Positions 51,309 to 60,375 are shown, counted from the stretch's first letter. The stretch is 64,000 nt of DNA from Pseudomonas argentinensis (GCF_001839655.2 NZ_CP056087.1:2046001-2110000); one strand, 5' to 3'. A program made the numbers and translations. Notes: generated by a model from the letters alone, not told the origin.

Positions 51309-51348
51309 TATATAGCTTCCAGGGCCCACTGAACACCCGGAAGCAACG

Positions 51349-51377
51349 AAAAAAGCGCCCTAGGGCGCTTTTTTCGT
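51349..51377. terminator. Terminator shared by the tRNA pair and the convergent stress cluster
   Basis: AAAAAAGCGCCC at 51349-51360 and its inverse GGGCGCTTTTTT meet at a TA loop. A perfect hairpin with T run on either strand stops transcription from both sides. Confidence 0.85.
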
Positions 51378-51394
51378 TTCTGAATGTCGTGGAG

Positions 51395-52063
51395 TCAGAT
51401 GGCGCCAGGGCGGAAAGGCGGCTCGTCATCCAGCTCCTCGGTCAGTTCCTCGAAACCGGCTTCGATATCCGGCACCACGTAGGTTTCATGCGCCACGTCC
51501 GCGCCAGGCGAGCGCTGGCGGCCGATACCCAGCAGACCCACGATCGCACCCACTGCCAGGCCGGCTGCCGCGAAGGCCCAGGGATGGCGGTGCAGGGCCT
51601 GGCCCATGGCATCCGCACTCTGCTTGACCTGCGCTGTCGCGGCGCTGGCACCGTCCGCCAGGTCATGCAGCTTGCGCCGGGCGGCCTGGGTACTTTGTTC
51701 CAGTGATTGCTTGGCGTTATGCAGGGCCTCGGCCAGGGATTCGTGATCGTCCGGCAGGTCAGGCTCCGGCGCTGCGGGCGCATGCTTGCGGGTCTGCTCC
51801 ACGGCCAGCCAGGCCAGGCCGATGGCGGTCATGGCCACGGGAACCGGGTTGGCCTTGAGGGTATGCCCCAGGCGCTCGGCCATTTCCAGGCCGCCGCTCT
51901 CACGGCCGTAGGCCAGCGCTTGGTCGATCAGCCGTTGTGGCTTCAGGCGTGCTTCGACGGCATCGATAAGTGCGTCGATACGATCGCGTTGCTGATCGAT
52001 TTCCTGCTCGAGGATTTCTGGAGGCTTGCGCGATTCGGCGGCAATGCTGCTATTGGCACTCAT
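51395..52063 (-). CDS. DUF3618 family membrane-associated protein
   Basis: 222 residues. The start IAAESRKPPEILEQEIDQQRDRIDALIDAVEARLKP (in parts) fits DUF3618: a helical cytoplasmic part, then a middle amphipathic helix (NPVPVAMTAIGLAWLAVEQ), a coiled-coil-like section (AEALHNAKQSLEQSTQAARR) and a TM segment HPWAFAAAGLAVGAIVGLLG. YqjD-like proteins of similar build bind ribosomes at the membrane in stationary phase. It ends the three-gene minus-strand operon with the holin-like and 137-residue proteins. Confidence 0.78.
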   Translation of the reverse strand: MSANSSIAAESRKPPEILEQEIDQQRDRIDALIDAVEARLKPQRLIDQALAYGRESGGLEMAERLGHTLKANPVPVAMTAIGLAWLAVEQTRKHAPAAPEPDLPDDHESLAEALHNAKQSLEQSTQAARRKLHDLADGASAATAQVKQSADAMGQALHRHPWAFAAAGLAVGAIVGLLGIGRQRSPGADVAHETYVVPDIEAGFEELTEELDDEPPFRPGAI

Positions 52064-52464
52064 GACATTTGCCTCTGCACCGCTTCCTTGTCTTTCTGCA
52101 AGGAATCCAGGGTGCGCTCGGGGGTGAGTTGGGAAGGGGCGAATTTCTGCTGGCCGATCTTGAGCATGATCAGGCCGATGATGGTGACCACCACGCCAAC
52201 GATCAGCGCGGCCGCCCACGGCGGCATCACCTCGCTAAGGCCATAGACGGCCGCGAGCAGCAGCATCAGCACGCCGCACAGCAGCACGATGGCGCCACCG
52301 GCGACCGCAGCGATACCGGTCTTGGTGGCTTGCAGCGAGGCATTGAGCTCAACCTTGGCCAGCGCCAGCTCCTTGGTGAACAGCGTCTGTACTTCCCGGG
52401 TCAGCTGGCGCAGCAGGCCGAGCAGGGTCGGTTCCAGTGGCGGATGCCGAGGATCTTCGTTCAT
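52060..52464 (-). CDS. Phage holin-like family protein (DUF1469/Holin-X type)
   Basis: 134 residues. LLRQLTREVQTLFTKELALA is followed by two TM helices (GIAAVAGGAIVLLCGVLMLLLAAVYGL; WAAALIVGVVVTIIGLIML, shown in part). Despite its family name it is a normal chromosomal membrane protein found in stress clusters. ATGA-type overlaps with both neighbours (52060-52063 and 52461-52464) show tight translational coupling. Confidence 0.82.
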   Translation of the reverse strand: MNEDPRHPPLEPTLLGLLRQLTREVQTLFTKELALAKVELNASLQATKTGIAAVAGGAIVLLCGVLMLLLAAVYGLSEVMPPWAAALIVGVVVTIIGLIMLKIGQQKFAPSQLTPERTLDSLQKDKEAVQRQMS

Positions 52465-52874
52465 CGCAGCGCTCCTCCAAGTGGGTATCCATCCTTACGG
52501 CTGCGGCGTTTGCACAGCACACAGCTCACCAGAAGACCCGCTGCCAGGCCACCGGCCGCCAGCCATAGCGGGTGCTTGCGGGCAAGGCGGTCGACGCTGT
52601 GCACCGCGTGGCCGCTGTAGTTGTTCAGGGCATCGCGCAGGACGGCGAGTTGGCGTGCGGCCTCGCGCAGGCGATCCGGCGACGGCACGGCATCGGGATT
52701 TTCCAGGTCGGCGATGGTGGAGCGGGCGCTGCTCGCCAGGGCTTCCAGTTCATCGGTATGGGACTGCTCGGCCTGGATGCGTGCGCGCAGCTGTTCCTGG
52801 GCATCTTGTTGCCAGTGCCCGGTAATGAGCTTGGCAGGGCGCTTGTGCGGGCGGTCTTTGCTGTCGTTGTCCAT
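52461..52874 (-). CDS. Small membrane-anchored protein of the stress cluster (YqjD-like)
   Basis: 137 residues. A polar helical region (DAQEQLRARIQAEQSHTDEL, LREAARQLAVLRDALNNYSG) precedes a C-terminal TM helix (HPLWLAAGGLAAGLLVSCVLCKRRSRK), similar to YqjD/ElaB tail-anchored proteins. The start at 52874 (MDNDSKDRPHKRPAK) is preferred; the longer frame to 53006 reads unlike protein. First gene of the three-gene operon. Confidence 0.72.
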   Translation of the reverse strand: MDNDSKDRPHKRPAKLITGHWQQDAQEQLRARIQAEQSHTDELEALASSARSTIADLENPDAVPSPDRLREAARQLAVLRDALNNYSGHAVHSVDRLARKHPLWLAAGGLAAGLLVSCVLCKRRSRKDGYPLGGALR

Positions 52875-52920
52875 ATGGCTACACCTGTTGATGCATGAAA
52901 GGGCGATACGGTAAGGCTGG

Positions 52921-53343
52921 CTAGCGGCTTTGTTCACGGCTGGCGAATTCGTCCGCAATCGGATTACCTGGATCCATTGGCGCAGGCGTGACCGGCGCCG
53001 GTGCAACGGGAACGGGCACCACCGGGGCTGCCTGGGTGCGATCGGCCACTTCCTCGGCCATCAGCACCAGCTCCTGCAAGCGCTGCACGCGAGCACGCAG
53101 GTAGCGGATCTCGGCCAGCGGGTCGTCCACCGCGCTCTTCACGCTGCAATGCCCGCTCAGCCCACGCAACAGCAGCAAGCCGCCGACGCTCAGCTGGCGT
53201 TTGCCCTGCTGGCCATGCTTGCTGGCGCCCAGCGCTGCCAGCAGCAGCCCGCCACCAATGGACAGCAGGCGCTCCCAGCCTCTGACGTTCTGGCGTGGTG
53301 GGCCCTGTCGTTCGGGTTGCGATTGCGGTTCGAAGGCGACCAT
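52921..53343 (-). CDS. DUF2892/YgaP-like membrane domain protein
   Basis: 140 residues. NVRGWERLLSIGGGLLLAALGASKHG, then GKRQLSVGGLLLLRGLSGHCSVKSAV matches the two-helix YgaP TM domain (DUF2892) including the GHC motif. A helical region (EIRYLRARVQRLQELVLMAEEVA) and a Pro/Val-rich tail follow. Function unknown; it is part of the same block of stress-type membrane proteins. Confidence 0.75.
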   Translation of the reverse strand: MVAFEPQSQPERQGPPRQNVRGWERLLSIGGGLLLAALGASKHGQQGKRQLSVGGLLLLRGLSGHCSVKSAVDDPLAEIRYLRARVQRLQELVLMAEEVADRTQAAPVVPVPVAPAPVTPAPMDPGNPIADEFASREQSR

Positions 53344-53389
53344 ATGTTCACTCCTGCCTGATGGATGACGGCCAGTCATGCACGCGTGC

Positions 53390-53515
53390 TCAAACGGGGT
53401 CGGGCTGCGGCTTGTCCGGTAACGCATCGTTGTCGGGTTGCTGAGGCTGGCCGAGGGGTGGAGGCTCGCCCGGCAAGTCGGGTGCCTGGGTCGGGTCGGG
53501 TACTCGCTGGGTCAT
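53390..53515 (-). CDS. Small Pro-rich protein, 41 residues
   Basis: On the minus strand, an ATG at 53515 preceded by GAGGAA opens a short frame MTQRVPDPTQAPDLPGEPPP ... ending DKPQPDPV at a TGA (53390). Nearly a third of the residues are Pro and many are Gln/Asp, so it is probably unfolded. An in-frame ATG at 53569 is possible but has no ribosome-binding site. Its location beside the DUF2892 gene and the good ribosome-binding site support it as real. Confidence 0.5.
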   Translation of the reverse strand: MTQRVPDPTQAPDLPGEPPPLGQPQQPDNDALPDKPQPDPV

Positions 53516-53786
53516 GCCGCGTTCCTCGGTGCGCTGCTCTACGTGGTTTGAGGGTGGCGGACGCTGCATGTTCGATCTTTTTGCCGGCCTGTCCTCGCGC
53601 GCCCGGCCCGCGTTGGCACAGGCGCAGCGGCTGGGGTCGAAACCTTAAACCTCTGCCGATCGAGGCCGGTCAAGATTCCTGTGCCCGGCAGCCAGGCTGC
53701 CCGGCCGGACCGTCGCGCACCCAGACATCGCGTGGCAACTCCATCCATGTCGGCCTACGCGGGCCTGAACTTCGAGCGAGTTATCC

Positions 53787-55580
53787 ATGAGCATGACCGT
53801 CGCAGATTTCATCGTCGAACGCCTCCATCAGTGGGGCGTACGGCGCATCTATGGCTATCCGGGGGATGGCATCAACGGCGTATTCGGCGCCCTGGCCAAG
53901 ACCGAGGGCAAGATCCGCTTCATTCAGGCGCGCCATGAGGAAATGGCCGCCTTCATGGCGGCGGCCGATGCCAAGTTCTCCGGGGATCTGGGGGTGTGCA
54001 TCGCCACCTCGGGCCCGGGCGCGGCCCATCTGCTCACCGGCTTGTACGATGCGCGCATGGACCATATGCCGGTGCTGGCCATCGTTGGCCAGCAGGCCCG
54101 CAATGCCCTGGGCGGGCATTACCAGCAGGAGGTGGACCTGCTGTCGATGTTCAAGGACGTGGCCGGCGCCTTCGTGCAGCAGGCCAGTGCGCCGTCCCAG
54201 GTCCGCCACCTGGTCGACCGCAGCATCCGCACCGCCCTGGGCGAGCGCCGGGTGACGGCGATCATCCTGCCCAACGACCTGCAGACCCTGCCCTACGAGG
54301 AGCCGCCCCGCGAGCACGGCACCCTGCATTCCGGCGTCGGTTATAGCCGGCCCCGCGTGGTGCCCTATGAAGCTGACCTGCAACGCGCGGCGGATGTCCT
54401 CAACGCCGGCAAGAAGGTGGCGATCCTGATCGGCGCCGGCGCATTGGGTGCCGCCCGGGAGGTCACGGAGGTAGCCGAGGTGCTGGGTGCGGGTGTCGCC
54501 AAGGCGCTGCTTGGCAAGGCGGCGCTGCCGGACGATCTGCCCTGGGTGACCGGCTCCATCGGCCTGCTGGGCACCAAGCCCAGTTACCAGATGATGAACG
54601 AGTGCGACACCCTGCTGATGATCGGCTCGGGCTTCCCCTATGCCGAATTCCTGCCCAAGGAGGGCCAGGCGCGCGCCGTGCAGATCGATATCCAGGCGGA
54701 CATGCTCGGCCTGCGCTACCCCATGGAGGTCAACCTGCAGGGCGACGCCGCCGATACCTTGCGGGCGCTATTGCCGCTGCTCGAACGCAAGGCGCTGCGT
54801 ACCTGGCGCAAGCGCATCGAACGGTGGACGGCGCAGTGGCAGACCACCCTAAAGCGTCGCGCCCTGGCCTCGGCCTCGCCGATCAACCCGCAGCGGGTCG
54901 CCTACGAGCTGTCGCCGCGGCTGCCCGATCGCGCCGTGGTGACCAGCGATTCCGGTTCCTGCGCCAACTGGTTCGCCCGTGACGTGAAGATGCGCGAGGA
55001 CATGCTCTGCTCGCTGTCCGGCGGCCTGGCGTCGATGGGAGCGGCGGTGCCCTATGCGATTGCCGCCAAGTTCGCCCATCCGGACCGCCCGGTGGTGGCG
55101 CTGGTGGGTGACGGCGCGATGCAGATGAACAACATGGCCGAGCTGATCACCGTGGCCAAGTATTGGCACGAATGGCAGGACAAGCGCTGGATCTGCGCGG
55201 TGTTCAACAACGAAGACCTCAACCAGGTGACCTGGGAGCAGCGGGTGATGGAGGGCGACCCGAAGTTCTCGGCGTCCCAGGACATTCCCAGTGTCGCCTA
55301 CCACCAGTTCGCCGAATCCATCGGCCTCAAGGGCATCTACGTCGACCGCGAAGAGGATGTGGCGGGTGCCTGGGAACAGGCGCTGGCGGCCGATCGCCCG
55401 GTGCTGATCGAGTTCAAGACCGACCCGGACGTACCGCCTTTGCCGCCGCACATCACCCTGGCCCAGGCCAAGGCCTTCGCGTCGACCTTGTGGCAGGGCG
55501 ATCCGAACCAGGGCGGCATCCTGCGCCAGGCGACCAAGCAGGTGCTAGGTTCGATCCTGCCGGGCAAGGGTCGAGATTAG
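53787..55580 (+). CDS. Thiamine-pyrophosphate-dependent enzyme (pyruvate oxidase / acetolactate synthase type)
   Basis: 597 residues with three domains: PYR domain with catalytic Glu (IRFIQARHEEMAAFMAAADA), middle domain (ADVLNAGKKVAILIGAGALG), and PP domain with the TPP motif VGDGAMQMNN ... VFNNEDLN. Similar proteins are labelled 'thiamine pyrophosphate-requiring enzyme' and resemble PoxB. Substrate might be pyruvate or another 2-keto acid. There is no acetolactate-synthase small subunit next to it. The gene converges with the CinA homologue and overlaps it by 4 bases. Confidence 0.88.
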   Translation: MSMTVADFIVERLHQWGVRRIYGYPGDGINGVFGALAKTEGKIRFIQARHEEMAAFMAAADAKFSGDLGVCIATSGPGAAHLLTGLYDARMDHMPVLAIVGQQARNALGGHYQQEVDLLSMFKDVAGAFVQQASAPSQVRHLVDRSIRTALGERRVTAIILPNDLQTLPYEEPPREHGTLHSGVGYSRPRVVPYEADLQRAADVLNAGKKVAILIGAGALGAAREVTEVAEVLGAGVAKALLGKAALPDDLPWVTGSIGLLGTKPSYQMMNECDTLLMIGSGFPYAEFLPKEGQARAVQIDIQADMLGLRYPMEVNLQGDAADTLRALLPLLERKALRTWRKRIERWTAQWQTTLKRRALASASPINPQRVAYELSPRLPDRAVVTSDSGSCANWFARDVKMREDMLCSLSGGLASMGAAVPYAIAAKFAHPDRPVVALVGDGAMQMNNMAELITVAKYWHEWQDKRWICAVFNNEDLNQVTWEQRVMEGDPKFSASQDIPSVAYHQFAESIGLKGIYVDREEDVAGAWEQALAADRPVLIEFKTDPDVPPLPPHITLAQAKAFASTLWQGDPNQGGILRQATKQVLGSILPGKGRD

Positions 55581-56074
55581 CCTTCGCCAAGCAGCTGCGC
55601 ATGCCGCTCCGGCAGGCGCAGCAGCGCGAAGCGGGCGGCCTCGTCGAGAATACGTGAGCGGTCACCGGCAAAATGTTCGGTACTGGAAAACAGCCGGGTG
55701 CTGCCGTCCGCCAGGCGAAAGGCCCAGGCGAAACACAAGGTACCGGGCGCGATCTCGCCTTGCGGCTCGGGGCCGGCGACCCCCGTGGTAGCGACGGCCA
55801 CATTGGCCGGGCTGCCGTTCAAGGCGCCGCTGGCCATCGCCCGCGCCACTTCTTCGCTGGTCAGGTTAAAGCTGTCGAGGATTTCCTGGCTGACCCCCAA
55901 CAGGCGTTTCTTGGCGGCTGGCGAATAGACCACGTGGCCACTGTCCAGGCATTCGCCGCTGCCGGGGTGCTTGGCGAGCAAGGCCACGACCAGGCCGGCG
56001 GTACAGGATTCGGCGGTGGTCAGGTACAGCTTGTGGCGCTTGAGATAGTCGAGCAGCGCTTCGATTTCTTGCAT
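55577..56074 (-). CDS. CinA family protein (nicotinamide-nucleotide amidohydrolase domain)
   Basis: 165 residues, a stand-alone C-terminal CinA (PncC) domain: LYLTTAESCTAGLVVALLAK, SGHVVYSPAAKKRLLGVSQE, ANVAVATTGVAGPEPQGEIA, PGTLCFAWAF. The family cleaves nicotinamide mononucleotide to recycle NAD, though PncC activity here is inferred. A pncC gene elsewhere in the genome would make this a paralogue. Start at 56074 follows GGAGAACC. Confidence 0.88.
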   Translation of the reverse strand: MQEIEALLDYLKRHKLYLTTAESCTAGLVVALLAKHPGSGECLDSGHVVYSPAAKKRLLGVSQEILDSFNLTSEEVARAMASGALNGSPANVAVATTGVAGPEPQGEIAPGTLCFAWAFRLADGSTRLFSSTEHFAGDRSRILDEAARFALLRLPERHAQLLGEG

Positions 56075-56222
56075 GGTGGTTCTCCTCACATGACCGATTT
56101 CTCTTTGACGGGCACCTGGCGCTGTAGGTGCTGGCGTCCTGATCGACGGCAATGGGCTTTTCCCTGAACTCTGCCGCTTGGCTTCCAGTCAGGTGTAGCA
56201 AGTCGAGGAAAGGGAAACGGCC

Positions 56223-57023
56223 ATGCTCATCTCTCTGCAGTCACAGGTTGCGTTGGTTACCGGCGCCAGTTCCGGTATTGGCGCGGCATCTGCCAAGGCA
56301 TTGGCCGAGGCGGGCGCCGCAGTGGTGCTCAACTACCGTTCCGGGCGCGAAGCCGCCGAGCGTCTTGCCGAGGAGATCCGTGACGGCGGCGGCCAGGCCA
56401 TCGCCGTGAAGGCGGATGTTTCCAGCGAGCAGGAGGTCGAGGCGCTGTTCGCCGAAACCCTCTCCACCTTCGGGCGGCTCGATATTCTGCTGGCCAACTC
56501 CGGCATGCAGCGCGATGCGCCAACCGTGGACATGAGCCTGGACGAGTGGAACCAGGTGCTGCAGGTCAACCTCACCGGCCAGTTCCTCTGCGTGCGGGCG
56601 GCGCTGCGGCAGTTCGCCAAACAGGGCATTCGTGGGGAGATCTCCCGCGCTGCCGGCAAGATCATCCAGATGAGCTCCGTGCACCAGCTGATTCCCTGGG
56701 CCGGGCGCGTCAACTATGCCGCCTCCAAGGGCGGGCTCGACCTGCTGATGCGCAGCGTGGCCCAGGAAGTGGGCGAGCAGCGTATCCGCGTCAATGCCAT
56801 TGCGCCGGGGGCGATCCGCACGGCGATCAACCGCGAGGCCACCGAAGGCGAAGCGGCCGACAAGCTCCTCGAACTGATCCCCTATGGCCGCATCGGCGAT
56901 GCTCAGGACATCGCCAATGCGGTGGTGTGGCTGGCCTCCGACCTGGCCGACTATGTCCATGGCACCACGCTGTTCATCGATGGGGGTATGAGCCTTTACC
57001 CGGAGTTTCGTGACAATGGCTGA
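56223..57023 (+). CDS. SDR family oxidoreductase, glucose 1-dehydrogenase-like
   Basis: 266 residues. TGASSGIG at 14-21 binds NAD(P). A Ser in IQMSSVHQL and Tyr-x3-Lys in NYAASKGGLDLL form the catalytic triad. PGAIRTAINREATEGE and FIDGGMSLYPEF are typical of glucose 1-dehydrogenases. It would oxidise a sugar or related alcohol. AGGAAAGG precedes the start. The stop overlaps the GH15 start, so it is expressed with the glucan-degrading enzyme that could supply glucose. Confidence 0.9.
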   Translation: MLISLQSQVALVTGASSGIGAASAKALAEAGAAVVLNYRSGREAAERLAEEIRDGGGQAIAVKADVSSEQEVEALFAETLSTFGRLDILLANSGMQRDAPTVDMSLDEWNQVLQVNLTGQFLCVRAALRQFAKQGIRGEISRAAGKIIQMSSVHQLIPWAGRVNYAASKGGLDLLMRSVAQEVGEQRIRVNAIAPGAIRTAINREATEGEAADKLLELIPYGRIGDAQDIANAVVWLASDLADYVHGTTLFIDGGMSLYPEFRDNG

Positions 57024-58827
57024 TATCCAGGATCGTCAGATGCCCATCGAGGCCCATGGCATCATCGGCGACATGCGCAGTGCCGCGCTGGTGGCCGACA
57101 GTGGTTGCGTGGACTTCTTCTGCTGGCCGGACTTCGACAGCCCGTCGATCTTCAGCGCCCTGCTCGATACGCCCCAGGCCGGGGTGTTCCAGCTGGCGCC
57201 GGACCTGCCCGACGCGCGCCGCCAGCAACTCTACCTGCCCGATACCAACGTGCTGCAAACGCGCTGGCTGGACGAGCAGGCGGTGGTCGAATGCACCGAC
57301 CTGATGCCGATCAACACCGATGTCGACGCGGCGCCGCGGCTAATCCGCAATATTCGCGTGGTCTCCGGCAGTGCCATGATCCGCCTGCGCTGCCGGGTGC
57401 GCCACGATTACAGCCGCGCCGATACTGTGGCCCAGATCGGTGGCGACGATGTGCTGTTCCATGCGCCGGGGCAGCCCAGCCTGCGGCTATCGGCGAGCCA
57501 GCCGTTGCGTATCGATGAGCACTGCGCCATCGCCGAATTCGAATTACGCGAAGGCGAGCATGCGGAGTTCGTGCTGGGCGCGCCGGATGACCCCCTGGTG
57601 GCTGCCGGTGCCTGCGCGCATTGCCTGCAGGCAACCCTGAAGTACTGGCGGGGCTGGATGAAACAGTCCAATTACCGTGGGCGCTGGCGCGAGATGGTGC
57701 ACCGCTCGGCCCTGGCGCTCAAGCTGCTGACCTCGCGCAAGCATGGCGGCATCATCGCCGCCGCCACCTACGGCCTGCCCGAAGCACCGGGGGGCGAGCG
57801 TAACTGGGATTACCGCTACACCTGGATCCGCGATGCCTCGTTCACCGTCTACGCGTTCATGCGCCTGGGCTTTTCCGAGGAGGCCAATGCCTTCATGCGC
57901 TGGGTGCGCGATCGTGTCGACGATTGCTCGGAAACCCCCGCGCACCTGCGCATTCTCTACAGCCTGCGCGGGCAGCACCACCTGCCGGAGAGCTCACTCG
58001 ATCACCTGGCCGGCCATGGCGGCGCGAAGCCGGTGCGCATCGGCAACGAAGCCCACGAACAGACCCAGCTGGATATCTTCGGCGAGTTGCTGGACGCCGT
58101 GTACCTGGCCAACAAGTACGGCGAAGCGATTTCCCACGACGGCTGGAAGCATGTGGTGGGCATCGTAGATCAGGTCTGTGACAGCTGGCAGCAGAAGGAC
58201 GTGGGCATCTGGGAAATCCGTGGCGAAGAGCAGCATTTCCTGCACTCGCGACTGATGTGCTGGGTGGCCCTGGATCGCGCCATCCGCCTGGCCCAGAAAC
58301 GCTCGCTGCCGGCGCCCTTCGCGCGCTGGAACGACGAGCGTCAGGCCATCCATGACGATATCTGGAACAACTTCTGGGACGAGCGCTGCGGCCATTTCGT
58401 GCAACGCCTCGGCTGCCAGGACGTCGACGGCTCCATGCTGCTGATGCCGCTGATGCGTTTCGTCGCCGCCACCGACCCCCGCTGGCTGGCCACCCTGGAG
58501 GCCATCGAGCAGCAACTGGTTCGCGACGGCATGGTATATCGCTACCGCACCGATGACGGGCTGGATGGCGAGGAGGGCTCGTTCATCGCCTGCTCGTTCT
58601 GGTACGTCGAGTGCCTGGCGCGCGCCGGCAGGCTGGAAAAAGCCCATCTGGAGTTCGAGCAGTTGCTGCGCTATGCCAATCCCCTGGGGCTGTACGCCGA
58701 AGAACTGGATCGACGTGGCCATCACCTGGGCAATACGCCCCAGGCGTTGAGCCACCTGGCGCTGATCAGCGCGGCGAGCTTTCTCGATCACCGGCTCAGT
58801 GGCGAGCGCACCACCTGGCAGCCCTGA
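57016..58827 (+). CDS. Glycoside hydrolase family 15 protein (glucoamylase/trehalase-like)
   Basis: 603 residues. The N-terminal beta-sandwich (MPIEAHGIIGDMRSAALVAD, VDFFCWPDFDSPSIF) is followed by an (alpha/alpha)6 barrel with NWDYRYTWIRDASFTVYAF for substrate binding. Candidate acid and base Glu lie in GIWEIRGEEQHF and DGEEGSFIACSFWYVECLA. Cytoplasmic (no signal). Bacterial GH15 enzymes split alpha-glucans or trehalose to glucose. A GTG at 57010 (GGAG 4 bases upstream) is the alternative start. It is coupled to the SDR gene by an 8-bp overlap. Confidence 0.92.
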   Translation: MADIQDRQMPIEAHGIIGDMRSAALVADSGCVDFFCWPDFDSPSIFSALLDTPQAGVFQLAPDLPDARRQQLYLPDTNVLQTRWLDEQAVVECTDLMPINTDVDAAPRLIRNIRVVSGSAMIRLRCRVRHDYSRADTVAQIGGDDVLFHAPGQPSLRLSASQPLRIDEHCAIAEFELREGEHAEFVLGAPDDPLVAAGACAHCLQATLKYWRGWMKQSNYRGRWREMVHRSALALKLLTSRKHGGIIAAATYGLPEAPGGERNWDYRYTWIRDASFTVYAFMRLGFSEEANAFMRWVRDRVDDCSETPAHLRILYSLRGQHHLPESSLDHLAGHGGAKPVRIGNEAHEQTQLDIFGELLDAVYLANKYGEAISHDGWKHVVGIVDQVCDSWQQKDVGIWEIRGEEQHFLHSRLMCWVALDRAIRLAQKRSLPAPFARWNDERQAIHDDIWNNFWDERCGHFVQRLGCQDVDGSMLLMPLMRFVAATDPRWLATLEAIEQQLVRDGMVYRYRTDDGLDGEEGSFIACSFWYVECLARAGRLEKAHLEFEQLLRYANPLGLYAEELDRRGHHLGNTPQALSHLALISAASFLDHRLSGERTTWQP

Positions 58828-58831
58828 GGAT

Positions 58832-59686
58832 TCAGTGCCCGCCCTGCAGCCCGGCCCAGGCCACGGCGCCGAGAATCAGTGCGCCGCCGAGCAGCATGCC
58901 GGCGGTCGGCACCGAACCGAACAGCAGCCAGGCACCGGCGATGGCGTAGATCGGCTCCATGGTGATCACCACCGCGGCGGTGTGGGTGCGCACGTGGCGC
59001 AGCGAAGCGATGAACAGGCTGTAGGCCAGGGCGGTGCACAGCACCCCCAGCGCCGCCAGTTGCCACCAGTCATCGGTGCTGATGCCGGGCACTTCCGGCA
59101 GACACCAGAACAGCAGCGCAAGGCTGATCGCCAGGCATTGCCACCAGCACGAGGCCAGGCCGTCGATGCTGCTGGCCGCATGCTTGTTGGCTACCGCGAT
59201 TGCGGCATACACCGCACCGGATAGCACACCGTAGAGCAGCCCGACCGTGGCGCCATCGCCTAGATCGAACGACGGGGTGATGAGGATCAAGCCGAGCGAC
59301 ACCAGCACCAGTATCCAGCGGTCGCTGCGCCCCAGGCGCTGACCGAACACCAGCCGCTCGATCAGTGCGGTAAAGGCGGGGAAGGAGGCGAAGCCCAGGG
59401 TGGCCACGGCAACGCCACCGGTTTGCACCGCCATGAAGAACAGCAGCCAATGCGCGCCCAGGGTCCCCCCCGTCGCCAGCAGGGTAGCGGCGGTGCGCGC
59501 ATTCACGGTGCGCCATGGGCGTTTGTTCAGGCACAGGCAGAACAGGCTCAACGCCAGCAGGGCGAAGGCCGAGCGGCCAAGCACGATCATGCCGGCGCTG
59601 ACCTTCAGCGACTCGCCGAACAGTGCCGAGACGCCGACCAGCAAGGCGGCCGTGTGGAGTTGCAGGTGGGCGGTGCGAGAACTCAT
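58832..59686 (-). CDS. EamA/DMT family transporter
   Basis: 284 residues with ten TM helices in two EamA halves (ALLVGVSALFGESLKVSAGM, LLATGGTLGAHWLLFFMAVQ, VATLGFASFPAFTALIERLV; VGLLYGVLSGAVYAAIAVAN, VLCTALAYSLFIASLRHVRT, AAVVITMEPIYAIAGAWLLF). Drug/metabolite exporter with unknown substrate. The start at 59686 (MSSRTAHLQLH) is chosen; an in-frame GTG at 59737 adds 17 residues. Its stop is 4 bases from the GH15 stop (convergent). Confidence 0.88.
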   Translation of the reverse strand: MSSRTAHLQLHTAALLVGVSALFGESLKVSAGMIVLGRSAFALLALSLFCLCLNKRPWRTVNARTAATLLATGGTLGAHWLLFFMAVQTGGVAVATLGFASFPAFTALIERLVFGQRLGRSDRWILVLVSLGLILITPSFDLGDGATVGLLYGVLSGAVYAAIAVANKHAASSIDGLASCWWQCLAISLALLFWCLPEVPGISTDDWWQLAALGVLCTALAYSLFIASLRHVRTHTAAVVITMEPIYAIAGAWLLFGSVPTAGMLLGGALILGAVAWAGLQGGH

Positions 59687-60375
59687 TGGGTGGAACGCCT
59701 GGGAAATGTCGCGCAGTGCAGGAGAGGTATGCGTCACACGCTAGAGCGCGCGGACCGGCAAACCTCTAAGGTGCCGTTTACCGCGCACGTTTAAAAGCAG
59801 TTTTGATCCGCCACGCTCTCAGGAAACGACCCTTCGGCTCGACTTCAGCGTGTTGACTGCAAAAAAAGGCGGGAGCTGCCGTTCGGCCGCTTTGCCTTTT
59901 GGTGCTCCTCATGCCACAAAATTGGCAGGCAGCACCAATCGCCCCTTCAGGAGGCCGAGCGGAATCGTCGTGGAGAGGGCCGGGCGGGCAGCCTTGAGCG
60001 GCATGGATGCCGCGAGAGGCTAGGCGCCCCCACCGGATGGGCCAGGGATGGCCCTTCGTGGGGGGCCGCCTAGGCCGTGCCCTCGGAGCGATGATGGAGC
60101 GAGGGAACCCCAGCGAAGCGGGGGCCGTATGTCGGGGCTAGACCTTTTGGTTTCTTTTGGCGGGGCCGGCCATCCGGGCGATGCCAAAAGAAACCCGCTC
60201 GTCAGAGCGGAACCGGACGTATGAGCAACGCGATAACGATGGAAAACCACAGCTCACGCATCGCATGTGGGGCGTAAAGAGCTCGCGGCTAAAGCCGCTC
60301 CTACGCAAGCGTTGAGTGTCCGCTTCTGCCTTGTCGCAGCCTTTTTACGTCGCCTAAAAGATCGTCAACAGGTTC
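59687..60375. other. Long intergenic region with stacked palindromes, no gene seen
   Basis: 689 bp between the EamA start and the symporter stop. It carries a nested hairpin (60018-60076), a 13-bp perfect inverted repeat (60149-60195) and a repeat block shared with 1171-1281. Open frames here are short and look like repeat read-through. Confidence 0.6.
60018..60195. repeat. Nested palindromes of a dispersed repeat type
   Basis: GGCTAGGCG...CCGCCTAGGCC (about 60019-60075) encloses the small stem GGGCCA/TGGCCC (60039-60054). Then GGTTTCTTTTGGC (60149-60161) and GCCAAAAGAAACC (60183-60195) form a perfect 13-bp inverted repeat. Similar CCTTTTGGTTxCTTTT elements are scattered in many Pseudomonas genomes. 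Confidence 0.65.

Noticed and set aside
59740..60260. Short frames in the long gap upstream of the symporter stop
   Set aside because: They run through palindromic repeats and have no ribosome-binding sites.
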